Origin: Acidobacteriaceae bacterium
GTDB lineage: Bacteria; Acidobacteriota; Terriglobia; Terriglobales; Acidobacteriaceae
Reading direction: 5' to 3'
Length of the DNA: 64,000 bases
Assembly (NCBI GenBank): GCA_025356095.1
Contig: JANXUR010000097.1
Location: forward strand, 62,001 to 126,000
The stretch's first letter is position 1, and the number at the start of each line of letters is the position of its first letter. A program made the position numbers and the translations under genes. Positions 8,495 through 17,249 of this stretch are shown piece after piece. The notes below the pieces were generated by a model. That model was not told where the DNA came from, did no database searches, and saw only the letters and a list, made by a program, of their open reading frames with translations.

Positions 8495-10348
8495 CTACTT
8501 CACGGTGACGGTCACCAGTTGCGCACCTGAAACTGCGTAGTCTACCGCGACAGAGCTCTCGCCTACCGCAGATTCGCCCATCAGCATCAGGTCGCGGGGA
8601 TTGCGCGCCGCATCCATGATGTTAAGCACGGAAAGCGGTAGGGCCGGCATCACTTTGTCGTCCACAATCGCCTGCGGATTTTGCGCCAGTACGGACGCGT
8701 AGATGCGATTGTTGGCGTGATCTTTGTTGATCTGTGCGATGGTGGAGTTCAAGTCGAGGGGCTTGCCTGCGGCACCCGAGCCGCGGCCAATCCGATCCAG
8801 CAGATCGCCTTCGCTCACCAGAACGCGGAGCGTACCCTTGGGCGCCGAAGACGGAATCCGCACCGGTACCTGGCGAATCACTGGCTCTCCTCGAAACGGA
8901 CGCAGTACCGTCTCAATCATGATCTGGTCGCCGGGTCGGGCCTCGGTCTGGTCGGTGCGAGCGCTTTCAATGCGCGCCGCCAAGCGGTCGCGCGAGAGGT
9001 CAAAAACCAAGTCCACGCTCTGCACTTTCGGCGCGTCGTAGGGGTTGCCAAAGATGCGGTCAAAGCGGTCGCCTATCGAGAGCGCGGCAGCCTGCGCGGC
9101 CGGTTGTCCGCCGTCGCTGGGCGCAAAAATATCGCCGACTGCCACGTCCGGAAAACCAGCCACCCGAATCTTGCCGCTCATGCGGTAGCTCACGTCTTCG
9201 CCATATTGATTGATGCTGTGCAGGGCATTAAACACCGTAGACATCACCGCAACCGCACTGAGGCGAGGGTTGCTGAGCACCTCAAAGTGGTATTGCTGGT
9301 TGGCTTCGCCGGTCAGTGAAAGCGTCACCGGAATCATCTTCGCCTGGCGGCCCATTACACCGAGAATCCCCTTTTGGCGATCCTGCACAAAGGCACCCAC
9401 CGGCTCGGTGGTGCTGACGATTTTGAACGCATTGAGCGGCGACGCCAAAGTCGCCAGCACTTCTGCCTTGTTCATCGGAATATCCACCGCACCAAACTGC
9501 AACACCGGATGCCCGCACGCCAGCAGCCGTTGCGGATCTACATACGTCACGGTGCAGGTTGCAGCGATATCCATATCGCCCCGCACCAGCAACATGCTGA
9601 CGGCGCTGCCCGGGATGATCGGCTCGGGCTGAGCTTTGTCGCTCACCGAGCCTGCGCCCATCATGGGCACAATGCCCGCCGCCGCGAATTGCGGTGCGAA
9701 TTGCTGAATTGCTTCCTGCGAAAAGCCGCTAAACACCAGCGGCGTCTCAATCGCTTGCAGTTGATTGATGAGCGGAGCGGGCAGGCTACCGTTTGCTCCT
9801 GACGACACTCGCGCGGCACCCCCTGCTGCATCGTGGGCAGCGGATGCAACACTCGCCGAGGTGGCAGGGCTGGATTCCCGGCTCTGGTCAATCGCCTTGA
9901 TCTCCAGCATCTCTTCGATCGGCGTGACCCCGCCGATCGGTTCTTTGGAGAATTGCCCGATGCGGAAGGCCAATGCTCCGGCGAGCTTGCCTTCAAAATA
10001 GACCGGACTGCCGCTCATGCCGGCGACCACGCCCGTGTATTCGGCCTTGGCTCCGTGCAGACGCACCAATATCACGTCACCCTTGGGGCCGTTGTTGTTT
10101 TTCATCACGCCCAGCACTTCCACTTCCATCGGTTCAGGCTGGGTGCCTTGGAATACCGTGTACGCCACACCCCTCATGCCGGTGTGAATCTGCGCCAGTG
10201 GCAGAATGACCGTTTGGGTGGGCGGGAGCGGCGGCCACACCGTTCCATCAGCCGCCCAAAGAGCGGACCCGGCAAACGCAATTAAGGGCAGGAGCCAAAA
10301 CCAAGGCGAAAGGCGCACGGTGAGCGGTTTCCTAATCTTTTTGAGCAC
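8495..10348 (-). CDS. SpoIVB-like serine peptidase (family S55)
   Basis: 617 residues; a GTG start is followed by a signal-anchor sequence (about residues 12-32). Residues 52-60 (AQIHTGMRG) hold the family His, and GMSGSPVYFEG at about 110-120 holds the presumed catalytic Ser. The segment GALAFRIGQFSKEPIGGVTPIEEML closely matches the S55 domain as found in non-sporulating bacteria. In Bacillus, SpoIVB cleaves SpoIVFA to release a sporulation signal; no other sporulation genes are visible here. The roughly 400-residue C-terminal extension is beta-rich and unassigned. First gene of the probable minus-strand run down to lolD and divergent from the VWFA gene. Confidence 0.8.
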   Translation of the reverse strand: MLKKIRKPLTVRLSPWFWLLPLIAFAGSALWAADGTVWPPLPPTQTVILPLAQIHTGMRGVAYTVFQGTQPEPMEVEVLGVMKNNNGPKGDVILVRLHGAKAEYTGVVAGMSGSPVYFEGKLAGALAFRIGQFSKEPIGGVTPIEEMLEIKAIDQSRESSPATSASVASAAHDAAGGAARVSSGANGSLPAPLINQLQAIETPLVFSGFSQEAIQQFAPQFAAAGIVPMMGAGSVSDKAQPEPIIPGSAVSMLLVRGDMDIAATCTVTYVDPQRLLACGHPVLQFGAVDIPMNKAEVLATLASPLNAFKIVSTTEPVGAFVQDRQKGILGVMGRQAKMIPVTLSLTGEANQQYHFEVLSNPRLSAVAVMSTVFNALHSINQYGEDVSYRMSGKIRVAGFPDVAVGDIFAPSDGGQPAAQAAALSIGDRFDRIFGNPYDAPKVQSVDLVFDLSRDRLAARIESARTDQTEARPGDQIMIETVLRPFRGEPVIRQVPVRIPSSAPKGTLRVLVSEGDLLDRIGRGSGAAGKPLDLNSTIAQINKDHANNRIYASVLAQNPQAIVDDKVMPALPLSVLNIMDAARNPRDLMLMGESAVGESSVAVDYAVSGAQLVTVTVK

Positions 10349-10469
10349 TTTTTCGATTCTACTCTTCCTTCTTCGACGCTTTGGTTCTATCGGCTAGCAA
10401 TTGGGTTTGCTGTGCCCATTTTCGCAGTCCACCCGTTGGGAGGTCTTTCGGGTTCCGGGCGACGCCGCT

Positions 10470-10526
10470 GCTGGTTAGACGCATCTGTGCTGGTTAGACG
10501 CATCTATGCTGGTTAGACGCATCTAT
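10470..10526. repeat. Three 19-bp tandem repeats in a divergent promoter region
   Basis: The units GCTGGTTAGACGCATCTGT, then two copies of GCTGGTTAGACGCATCTAT, run head to tail at 10470-10488, 10489-10507 and 10508-10526. They lie in the 236-base gap between the divergent S55 peptidase and VWFA genes, about 60 bases before the VWFA start. Nineteen bases is close to two helical turns, so bound proteins would lie on one face of the DNA. This could be an iteron-like regulator site or simple slippage. Confidence 0.8.
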
Positions 10527-10584
10527 ACTGTTAACAGTTCCTTTCTCGTGTAATTTTGTTGGGAAAGCGCCCAGAGGTTTTGCC

Positions 10585-11829
10585 ATGCCGGTTATTGCTC
10601 CGAATCTAAAGGCTGATGGAGTGTTTTTACGCCTTTGCCTGACGACTCTCGCTCTTTTTTTGACTTTGCCCGCCACGTCCGGGCTGGCCCAAGCGCAAGC
10701 CCCGCCCCCTGACAAGAGCGACAAGAGCGACAAGAGCGACAAGAGCGGCGCGCAGGCACAAGCACCCGCGCAGGGCCAGCAGGCTCCGCCAGAAGCAGGG
10801 GGCGCCCAAGGCGACATCGGGCCCTACGCCATCCCGAAAAAGACGGAGAAAGATGCGCCCCCGCCGCCGCCACCCCCCACCAAGCCGAAGAAGATTGACG
10901 GCCTCGACGACTACTCCATCCGGGTGGACGTGCCTTTGGTGAATGTGGACGTATCGGTGGTGACCAAGGACGGCCAGTTTGTGCCGGGGTTGCGCAAGGA
11001 GATGTTCCACATTCTGGAAGATGGCCAGCCCCAGACGTTGACCAACTTTGCCCAGCAGGGCGACGCGCCCATTACGGCAGTGATTCTGATTGAGTTTGCC
11101 TCTACCAACAACCGCTACCTTTATGATGCACTGAATGCGGCCTACACTTTTGCCAATCAACTGAAACCGCAGGACTGGGTTGCAGTGGAAGCTTATGACA
11201 TGCGTCCGCAGGTGCTGGTGGATTTTACCCAAGATAAGCGTGAGATTCTGGGCGCGTTGAACACGCTGCGTATTCCGGGATTTTCTGAGCGCAACCTGTT
11301 TGATTCCCTATATGACGTGCTGGACCGGGTGGATCGAATCCCGGGCCGGAAGTATGTGATTCTGATTTCAAGCGGGCAAGACACCTTCAGCAGAATTACG
11401 CTCGACCAGATGTTCAAGAAGATTAAGGCAACGCAGAATGTCACTATTTTTCCGGTGAGTATTGGCCGGGCTTTGCGGGAAAGTCTGGATGCCCGCGGCT
11501 ATGTAGGCCCCGAGCGCAGTCTCGATTTTCTACAGGCTGATAACCAGATGAATGCCTTTGCCAAAATGACGGGCGGACACTTCTACAATCCGCGCTTTCA
11601 AGGTGAGTTGCCGGAAAACTTCCGGGACATTGCCTCCAACATCCGCAATGAATATGTGCTGGCCTATCATCCCGCGAATAAGGCGCTGGATGGCAGCTAC
11701 CGCAAGATTAAAGTGGAACTGCTAGCCCCAGATGGTAAGCCGATGAAGCTGGTAGATCAGAAGGGCAAAGAGCTGAAGTACCAACTCATATTCCGCGAGG
11801 GCTACACGGCCAAGCATCAAGTGGAATAG
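10585..11829 (+). CDS. Secreted VWFA-related protein, acidobacterial type
   Basis: 414 residues. A signal peptide (to about GLAQAQA) is followed by a low-complexity Pro/Gln/Ala-rich linker that contains four DKS repeats (four 9-bp units at 10711-10746). The body, from about residue 110, begins with VDVPLVNVDVSVVTKDGQFV and continues into a von Willebrand A-like domain: ITAVILIEFAS in place of the usual DxSxS metal site, then RKYVILISSGQDT. This layout is the acidobacterial VWFA-related family, a large paralogous group of unknown role, probably in protein-protein contact in the periplasm or at the surface. The start has AGAGG upstream. Confidence 0.8.
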   Translation: MPVIAPNLKADGVFLRLCLTTLALFLTLPATSGLAQAQAPPPDKSDKSDKSDKSGAQAQAPAQGQQAPPEAGGAQGDIGPYAIPKKTEKDAPPPPPPPTKPKKIDGLDDYSIRVDVPLVNVDVSVVTKDGQFVPGLRKEMFHILEDGQPQTLTNFAQQGDAPITAVILIEFASTNNRYLYDALNAAYTFANQLKPQDWVAVEAYDMRPQVLVDFTQDKREILGALNTLRIPGFSERNLFDSLYDVLDRVDRIPGRKYVILISSGQDTFSRITLDQMFKKIKATQNVTIFPVSIGRALRESLDARGYVGPERSLDFLQADNQMNAFAKMTGGHFYNPRFQGELPENFRDIASNIRNEYVLAYHPANKALDGSYRKIKVELLAPDGKPMKLVDQKGKELKYQLIFREGYTAKHQVE

Positions 11830-11881
11830 GGGCTGGCAACGCGCCACGAAGCATTGTAACTACCGCAGGGGCACGAGAAAA

Positions 11882-11915
11882 TCCGCCACGGAGTACGCGA
11901 CGCCTCCGTGGCGGA
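11882..11915 (-). terminator. Terminator hairpin between the VWFA and ZIP genes
   Basis: A perfect 12-bp stem (11882-11893 with 11904-11915) has a 10-nt loop. On the minus strand it is followed by TTTTCTCG, so it can end the ZIP transcript. The plus strand lacks a clear U-tract but the hairpin may still serve the convergent VWFA gene. Confidence 0.65.
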
Positions 11916-11932
11916 ATGTGCCTTCAGCAGGC

Positions 11933-12661
11933 CTAGACGTGGAATGCCAGTTCCAGCAAGTACAGCGTCGCGGCACCCACAAACACCAGCACTGCCATCG
12001 CGATGCCGGGCTCTTTGTTCACTTCTGGAATAAGGTCTGACGCAGCCACGTAGATGGTGACGCCAGCCGCCAGCGGCAAGCCCAGACCAACCTGTTGGCG
12101 GAAGACCGCCATGGTCAGCACACCCGCAAATGTCGCGACGCCCAGCATCGCCGAAGCCGTCCAGGCAAAGCGGCGGCTGCGGCCGCTCGCCAGCATCACT
12201 GAGGCTACGGTGAATCCTTCAGGAATTTTGTGCAGAAACACGGCCAGAAAAATAATCCATCCCAGCCAATTAGAGACGATGAACCCGGAAGCGATGGCGA
12301 TGCCGTCGAAAAAAGTGTGCGCCATCAGGCCAACCAGAATGCGATAGCTGCGTCCGGCTTCGGCGAACTCGTGGGCATGGGTTTCTTCGCCGAAATGAAA
12401 GTGCGGCACCACAGTGTGCTCCACGAAATGAATGGCGAGGTAGCCAAGCAGGATAAGGAAGGCGGCACGTTCCCCGCCAAGCGTAAGGCTGTGCGGCACC
12501 ATCTCTGTGAGCGCGGTGGCAAGCATAAAGCCAGCGCCCAGCGCGATAAAGTAACGGAGGTAGGAGTGGCTCCATTGACGGCGGACGATAAGGGTGCCGC
12601 CGAAGACGTTGGCTGCGGCAGCAGTGAGTCCGAGCAGCAGGCTGAGCAGAATGGGGTTCAC
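11933..12661 (-). CDS. ZIP-family metal transporter
   Basis: 242 residues with about eight membrane helices. The metal-site motifs are clear: HTFFDGIAIASG in helix 4 and HKIPEGFTVAS in helix 5, matching HxxxDGxAI and HE/KIPEG of the ZIP family. A His-rich loop (VVPHFHFGEETHAHEF) lies between helices 3 and 4, as in many ZIP proteins, and may sense or collect metal. Likely zinc or another divalent cation, imported into the cytoplasm. No metal regulator gene is next to it. Confidence in family is high; substrate is inferred. Confidence 0.88.
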   Translation of the reverse strand: MNPILLSLLLGLTAAAANVFGGTLIVRRQWSHSYLRYFIALGAGFMLATALTEMVPHSLTLGGERAAFLILLGYLAIHFVEHTVVPHFHFGEETHAHEFAEAGRSYRILVGLMAHTFFDGIAIASGFIVSNWLGWIIFLAVFLHKIPEGFTVASVMLASGRSRRFAWTASAMLGVATFAGVLTMAVFRQQVGLGLPLAAGVTIYVAASDLIPEVNKEPGIAMAVLVFVGAATLYLLELAFHV

Positions 12662-12716
12662 GATGCTAGCTTACCGCGAACCGGTGGCGGCGTGTGAGTG
12701 GGAGTGCGAGGTTGCT

Positions 12717-12752
12717 GTGTGAGTGAATGTGTGAGTGAATGTGTGAGTGAAT
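12717..12752. repeat. Three perfect 12-bp tandem repeats
   Basis: The unit GTGTGAGTGAAT occurs three times without change, just upstream of the ZIP gene start (56 bases away). It may sit in the ZIP leader region; function unknown. Confidence 0.8.
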
Positions 12753-12875
12753 GTGCGCGCGAGGGTGGGGAAGTGGGCAAAGGGAGAATGAGCGCACGGC
12801 ATGGGGAACGCGCCGAAGCAGGGCGCGAGCGAGCGGCGTGGAGAGCGTGGGAGTGACGCGGGTGCGGGAAAACGC

Positions 12876-12980
12876 AAGCGCCATGCGCCATGCGGCAAGT
12901 GACACGCGCCAAGCGCCAAGCGCCAAGCGACAAGTGTCAAGCGCCAAGTGACAAGCGCCAAGCGGCAAGTGACAAGCAAA
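12876..12980. repeat. Heptamer tandem array, 15 units
   Basis: Fifteen adjacent 7-bp units with consensus AAGCGCC and variants such as AAGTGAC, AAGCGAC, AAGCGGC and ATGCGCC. The phase is kept without any insertion or deletion over 105 bases even though the bases vary. That means slippage alone, which gives identical copies, has been followed by substitution or that unit length is under constraint. There are no spacers, so it is not a CRISPR. Confidence 0.85.
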
Positions 12981-13080
12981 GGGAGCAAGGGGAGCAGAAA
13001 CCCCTAAGGGAGGAAGCAAACGGGGGCAGACGGTCAGTGGGGAAACAAAGTGGGGAAATTAAATTGTTCACCGAAATAAA

Positions 13081-13105
13081 ACTATGCTAAGTATATTACT
13101 ATAGT
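13081..13105. promoter_or_regulatory. AT-rich dyad, possible operator
   Basis: A 25-bp imperfect palindrome with arms ACTAT..TAA and TTA..ATAGT around a 5-bp centre. A second, perfect 10-bp palindrome (TACTATAGTA) overlaps its right end at 13097-13106. It stands out in a GC-rich setting and lies 180 bases before the small lipoprotein-like gene. It could be a repressor site of the BlaI/PadR style common in this phylum; this is inference only. Confidence 0.3.
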
Positions 13106-13284
13106 AGGGATACAATTTGGGGTAGGCTTGTGTGGTTCTTTCAAAGCTGCTGTAATGGGCGGGCACCGCGAATGCGTACCAAGGTGGCAGATCATGACAA
13201 GCGACTGGGGCTGCGGTGGTCCCGACAGAACGGAGAGCATGCGGGCGACGCTGGCCCGGTCGTCGGAAAGTGGGTGGGTCTGCC

Positions 13285-13686
13285 ATGACAGGCAAAGGGA
13301 GACGGTCGTTGATCCTTATCTTAGTTGCGTTACCCTGCCTGCTGATCGCGGGATGGGAATCGCTTTACTGTGGCTACTATGATCCGAAGAACCTCGCCTA
13401 TGTGCTGTGGAAGCACGATCTCTGGAAGGTCGATACGAGCAGGGCGCTGGCGGTCATGACGCATGACCAAGACCCGGCCAGTCTGGTAGTTGGGAAGAGC
13501 AAAGATCAGATCGATAAAAAGTTCGGCCCTCTTGCCCCCATGAGCGAAGCATCAGCCTACGTACGGGGTTGTGCCTCTCAGGAGGAACTCACGTCGGGCA
13601 ATTCGGTGATGTTGCGACAGAGCGAATGGATGGTGACATTCTCGGATAACCGCGCGGTGGAGCTGACGTTAGTTAAAGGTTGCTGA
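13285..13686 (+). CDS. Small membrane-anchored or lipoprotein-like protein, possibly SmpA/OmlA-like
   Basis: 133 residues from the ATG at 13285 (an upstream GTG at 13216 would put a charged extension before the signal sequence and is less likely). The N-terminus is a Lys/Arg patch followed by a hydrophobic segment. The body has VVGKSKDQIDKKFGPL, which resembles the Gly-x-S/T-x-x-x-V-x-x-x-F/L-G-x-P turn of SmpA/OmlA/BamE-like folds. Isolated gene with no operon partner. Real but functionally unassigned. Confidence 0.5.
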   Translation: MTGKGRRSLILILVALPCLLIAGWESLYCGYYDPKNLAYVLWKHDLWKVDTSRALAVMTHDQDPASLVVGKSKDQIDKKFGPLAPMSEASAYVRGCASQEELTSGNSVMLRQSEWMVTFSDNRAVELTLVKGC

Positions 13687-14021
13687 TACGCAGCGCTAGA
13701 TGCCGCGCTGCGGGCGGCCTTGCGGGGTCTGAGAGGCCAGATGTGTATGTTCTATTGCAATCGGGCCTTCGTCCTCACATTGCTTTTACAACAAGGCAAC
13801 AGCGCATGACTCAAATAACGCCAAGAATAATCCGGCCGTCCCAGCCTTCCGCCTGTATTACTCGACCGAAGGTCTCGCACCCTTTGCGACGTTCGAAGAG
13901 TTGGGATGTAAGATGCGGACGCCTTGCAGACGTTGGTTTTCTCGATAGCAAATTGCTATCTGTCGGCTAAGCTTTATAGGCTGGGAACGCTGTTATCCGT
14001 TGCCGAATCAAGTAACTCTTG
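13687..14021. other. Intergenic region without recognisable content
   Basis: 335 bases between two convergent genes. I see no convincing coding frame, hairpin with U-tract, tRNA or repeat. Confidence 0.5.
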
Positions 14022-15107
14022 CTAGCCCGAATGCCGGATGTGCATAATGTCGCCATCCTTCACGGGATAGTCCTTGCCCTCGAGGCGCAGTTTGCCTTTG
14101 GCGCGGGCGTTGGCTTCGGAGCCTTCTTCCAGCAGGTCATTCCAGGCGATAGTTTCGGCGCGGATGAAGTGCTTTTCGAGGTCGGAGTGAATGGCCCCGG
14201 CTGCCTCCTGCGCGCGGCAGTTGGCGGGGATTGTCCAAGCGCGGCATTCGTCCTCGCCCACGGTGAAAAACGAAACCAAACCCAGCAAGTGATAGGTGGT
14301 GCGGATAAGGCGGGTGAGGGCACTCTCGGTGAGTCCGTAGCTGGATAAAAATTCTGCGGCTTCTTCGTCGGGCATCTCGGCGAGCTCCGCTTCCACCTTG
14401 CCGCAGATGGCGGTAGCGCCAGAGTTAGGCCGGCTGGCAACTTCCTGCAGCCCGAATTTGGCGACTGCTGCGTCCAGGTCTTTGCCGAGTTCGGTGGATT
14501 CGCCAATATTCAACACGTAGAGAATAGGCTTTTCGCTAAGGAACATGAATCCGCGAAAGGCTTTTTTATCGGCCTTGGTCATTTCCATTTCGCGCAGCGG
14601 GCGCTCGGTTTCCAGATGAGCCTGAGCGCGTTCCAGCAGTTCGGCTTCGTGTTCCAGTTCCGTGGTGCGGCCTTTTTTCAGGTCTTTGGCGACGCGTTCG
14701 CGGCGCTTTTCAATCTGCGCCAGATCGCTGACGATCAGGTCGAACTCCACGTTCTTGATGTCGCGCAACGGGTCTACCGCGCCCACATGCGGGATGGAAG
14801 GATCGTCGAAAGCGCGCACCACGTGCGCCAGCGCATCCACGCCGCGGAGGTGGGTGAGGAAAGCTGCCTCTTTAAGGGCTTCAGCGCCGATAGCACCTAC
14901 GTCCACGTACTCGACCTGGACATGGACCAGCTTTTTTGGATTAAAGAGTACGGCGAGCCGGTCGAGCCGGTCGTCTGGTACGCGGGCGATGCCAATGTGC
15001 GCCTCACGCGGGTTGGAGTAGGAGGCGTCGCTCGCCTTGACCTTGGTGAGAATGCGGAACAATGAGGATTTGCCTACTTGAGGCAGGCCAATGATGCCAG
15101 TTTTCAT
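14022..15107 (-). CDS. ychF: YchF-like P-loop ATPase/GTPase (Obg family), divergent
   Basis: 361 residues, normal YchF length. The P-loop is GLPQVGKSSLF. The nucleotide-specificity motif is LNIGE, of the N-x-x-E type that makes YchF prefer ATP over GTP. The C-terminal half is a good match to YchF: FFTVGEDECRAWTIP and a TGS domain ending in the segment GKDYPVKDGDIMH. It departs from E. coli YchF in the switch region: the usual DIAGL...KGEGLGN segment is replaced by DVGAIGAEALKEA, and NxPFxTIEPN is replaced by YSNPREAHIGI. YchF binds ribosomes and is linked to stress and translation control. Stands alone. Confidence 0.82.
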   Translation of the reverse strand: MKTGIIGLPQVGKSSLFRILTKVKASDASYSNPREAHIGIARVPDDRLDRLAVLFNPKKLVHVQVEYVDVGAIGAEALKEAAFLTHLRGVDALAHVVRAFDDPSIPHVGAVDPLRDIKNVEFDLIVSDLAQIEKRRERVAKDLKKGRTTELEHEAELLERAQAHLETERPLREMEMTKADKKAFRGFMFLSEKPILYVLNIGESTELGKDLDAAVAKFGLQEVASRPNSGATAICGKVEAELAEMPDEEAAEFLSSYGLTESALTRLIRTTYHLLGLVSFFTVGEDECRAWTIPANCRAQEAAGAIHSDLEKHFIRAETIAWNDLLEEGSEANARAKGKLRLEGKDYPVKDGDIMHIRHSG

Positions 15108-15309
15108 GCGAATGAGGCTCGTTCCAGCGCGGGGCGCAAAGGGTGACTACAGGTGACACTCTAGGATAAACGATGAGGGGGGTTGAGCCGTAACGGGGGC
15201 GGGTGGAGAGAGGATCACCGGGGGCATACCGGGGGCATACCGGGGAATCTAGCGAAGCGGCGAAGGTAGCCGGGTCGTCACGGGAGGTATTTTGCAGGGG
15301 TGGGTGCGC

Positions 15310-15792
15310 TTATTCTCGCCGCATCCCAAGGCGCCGCGAGGTGATGTAGAGGACGCCCAGTCCGAGCGCGAAAACTGTGCCTTCCAGCCGTGTAGACCAA
15401 TGATGCAGGTCATTGAACCCGACCCGCACCGGATCGTACTTGGGAACATTGTCAATCACCACCATCTGATTCCGCATGGCAGTCATCTTGGGTGTCAGGG
15501 CAAACTGTGAAACGGCCAGCAGGCCGAGCATCCCCACCACCAGCAAGTGTGAAGTCCGCAGCGGCCGTATGGCACCGGTGCGAAGCTGGTTGGAGATCAT
15601 GGAAAAGATGAGGAAGAGTACACCACAGGTCGCACCCACCCAGTGCAGCTTTTCCAGCAGCGGGCTAATCAACTCGCCAGCCAACTGATGGTTGGTGGGC
15701 AACACGGCGAAAACGGTAGGCGCCATCAGCGCAAAGAAGAAGATGGAGCCAAGCCACAATACGAGCGTAAGCAATGCGAGAAACCGAATCAT
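15310..15792 (-). CDS. DUF4149 (TMEM205-like) membrane protein
   Basis: 160 residues with four membrane segments. The N-terminal SIFFFALMAPTVFAVLP and the following short helix-turn match DUF4149, a family of unknown role in inner membranes. The end region YDPVRVGFNDLHHWSTRLEG is also typical (the F-x-x-L-H-x-x-S motif). Good Shine-Dalgarno (AGAGGATC) before the ATG. It lies 29 bases after the end of the carboxypeptidase-regulatory gene region in the opposite reading direction of transcript order, that is, downstream of it, and could be its last co-transcribed gene. Confidence 0.7.
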   Translation of the reverse strand: MIRFLALLTLVLWLGSIFFFALMAPTVFAVLPTNHQLAGELISPLLEKLHWVGATCGVLFLIFSMISNQLRTGAIRPLRTSHLLVVGMLGLLAVSQFALTPKMTAMRNQMVVIDNVPKYDPVRVGFNDLHHWSTRLEGTVFALGLGVLYITSRRLGMRRE

Positions 15793-15821
15793 GGTGATCC
15801 TCTGTGGGTAGGCGGCAGGTC

Positions 15822-17165
15822 TTATCCCTGCCGCTTGATCGCACGCGACAATGTCTCATCCAGCGCGGACTTCGCTTTGGCGTATTCCGCGTCGCTCAGC
15901 TTGCCCTGCTGCTTTTCTATTTCCAGTTGAAACAGCTCGTCCTTCAGCACTTGGAGCAGCGAACTTCCAGCCGCTGGGTAGGATGCTGGCTCCGCAACAT
16001 ACGGGGGAGCCGCTGAAGCGGCGGGGATGGCGATGCCTTCAGGCATCACAATCGCCGAATCCTTCTTGCGGCTTAAGATGAAAGCCGCGCCCATCGCGAG
16101 CACTGCCACAAAACCGGCCAAAATATACCAGCGATATTTTGCCAACGGGTCGGGCGCATCAATGGGTGCGCCAAGTCCGCCGCCGGGGCCCTGTTGGCCA
16201 CCGCCACCACCCATCCCCACACCGCCACCACCGGCTTGGGAATCGCTGCCACCATCGGCAGCAGGCGCGGCCCCGCCGCCATTGGGTGCGCGGCCTTGTG
16301 CAGGTTGTGCTTGCTCGTCGGGTAAAGTGCCATTGCCAGATACTTTGAAGCCCAGATCGCTCGACCCCGGAGTGATGTTCTGCGCGATCTGTACGGTTGC
16401 GTTAAAGCCGCTGTTCGGCGGCGGAGGGGTGAAGCGCGCGGGGTTGTCAGCGACAAACTTCATCTCCGGTGCCATCATCACCACAAAATGCTCTTGGGGC
16501 AATTTGGTGCGCGGACTGAATTTCGCGCTGCCGCTATAAGGTAGGTGGTACGAAATCTGGAAGCGGGTGTCGCCGGGACGTAGCGGGAAGGCGACGGTGT
16601 AAAGCCCGCCACCCAACGGATTCGCGCCCGCATTCACCGGGATGCCGCCAGCGGTCTGTGCACCGACCGAATCCACTTTCGCATTTTCCGGCAGGTAGAA
16701 CTCAAACGCATGGTCGTTCATCTGCGTGCGCGGAGGCTGCGAGGGGTTGTGCACCGCGATGATTTCAATCACCTGCAACTGCCCACCGGAGGTCTGCATG
16801 CGCAGCACATCGGCAGTGACGCTGAGCTCGGCGATCTTTTCTGCGACGTCGTAGACCTCGATGTCTGCTGCCGGCGTGCCCGGAGGGGCCATCTTGTTGT
16901 AGGTGACGCCCTGATGCAGCACGCGAATCAAATGCGGACCGGTGGAGGCGATGTTGAACTTGAACTTGCCGCGGGCATCGGTTTTGGTGCGAGCGGCTTC
17001 GGTCATACCGCCTTGGCCCACATCCATCGCGGTAACGTCGTCGCCTGCGGAAGGTTTGTTGCTGGTGCGGTTGGTGACGGTGCCGGTAAGAGTTTCGGCC
17101 AGAGCCTGGCCAGCGAAGAGCGTCGTTGCGAACAGAGAAACTGAAACAATCCGTGGAAGCCGCAA
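15822..17165 (-). CDS. Secreted/membrane protein with carboxypeptidase-regulatory-like domain, downstream of ccm genes
   Basis: About 447 residues from a TTG at 17165, chosen because AAAGGAG lies 5' at 8 bases and a clean signal peptide (RLPRIVSVSLFATTLFAG, cleavage near ALA-ET) follows. An upstream start at 17234 is possible. Residues after cleavage form a beta-sandwich like CarboxypepD_reg. A second beta domain ends in FTPPPPNSG. A Gly-rich linker, one membrane helix and a short SHOCT-like helical pair (LKDELFQLEIEKQQGKLSD) follow. The tail resembles the C-terminus of the next upstream gene product (17250-17537), suggesting that the two interact through these helices. A role in cytochrome c assembly is inferred only from position. 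Confidence 0.6.
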   Translation of the reverse strand: MRLPRIVSVSLFATTLFAGQALAETLTGTVTNRTSNKPSAGDDVTAMDVGQGGMTEAARTKTDARGKFKFNIASTGPHLIRVLHQGVTYNKMAPPGTPAADIEVYDVAEKIAELSVTADVLRMQTSGGQLQVIEIIAVHNPSQPPRTQMNDHAFEFYLPENAKVDSVGAQTAGGIPVNAGANPLGGGLYTVAFPLRPGDTRFQISYHLPYSGSAKFSPRTKLPQEHFVVMMAPEMKFVADNPARFTPPPPNSGFNATVQIAQNITPGSSDLGFKVSGNGTLPDEQAQPAQGRAPNGGGAAPAADGGSDSQAGGGGVGMGGGGGQQGPGGGLGAPIDAPDPLAKYRWYILAGFVAVLAMGAAFILSRKKDSAIVMPEGIAIPAASAAPPYVAEPASYPAAGSSLLQVLKDELFQLEIEKQQGKLSDAEYAKAKSALDETLSRAIKRQG

Positions 17166-17249
17166 AATGCGTGCTCCTTTCCAGAGAAACCCAATCCAAA
17201 AATCAATCAACTCAGCAGAGCATATGTAGTGCATGCCAAAACTTGCCCG

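Larger units (their letters stand above)
12662..13284. other. Repeat-rich intergenic region
   Basis: 623 bases between the ZIP gene and a small plus-strand gene. It holds a 12-bp triplet repeat, a 105-bp heptamer array and an AT-rich dyad, each listed separately. Several frames stay open across the repeats only because the repeats lack stops; none shows a plausible product. Confidence 0.7.

Noticed and set aside
12876-12980. CRISPR array
   Set aside because: The units are 7 bp with no spacers and no cas genes are near.
12666-13019. Minus-strand frames over the heptamer region
   Set aside because: Several frames are open only because the repeats lack stop codons; the products would be simple repeats.
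13680-13970. Plus-strand frame after the small lipoprotein-like gene
   Set aside because: No motif or ribosome-binding site, and it starts inside the end of the previous gene.
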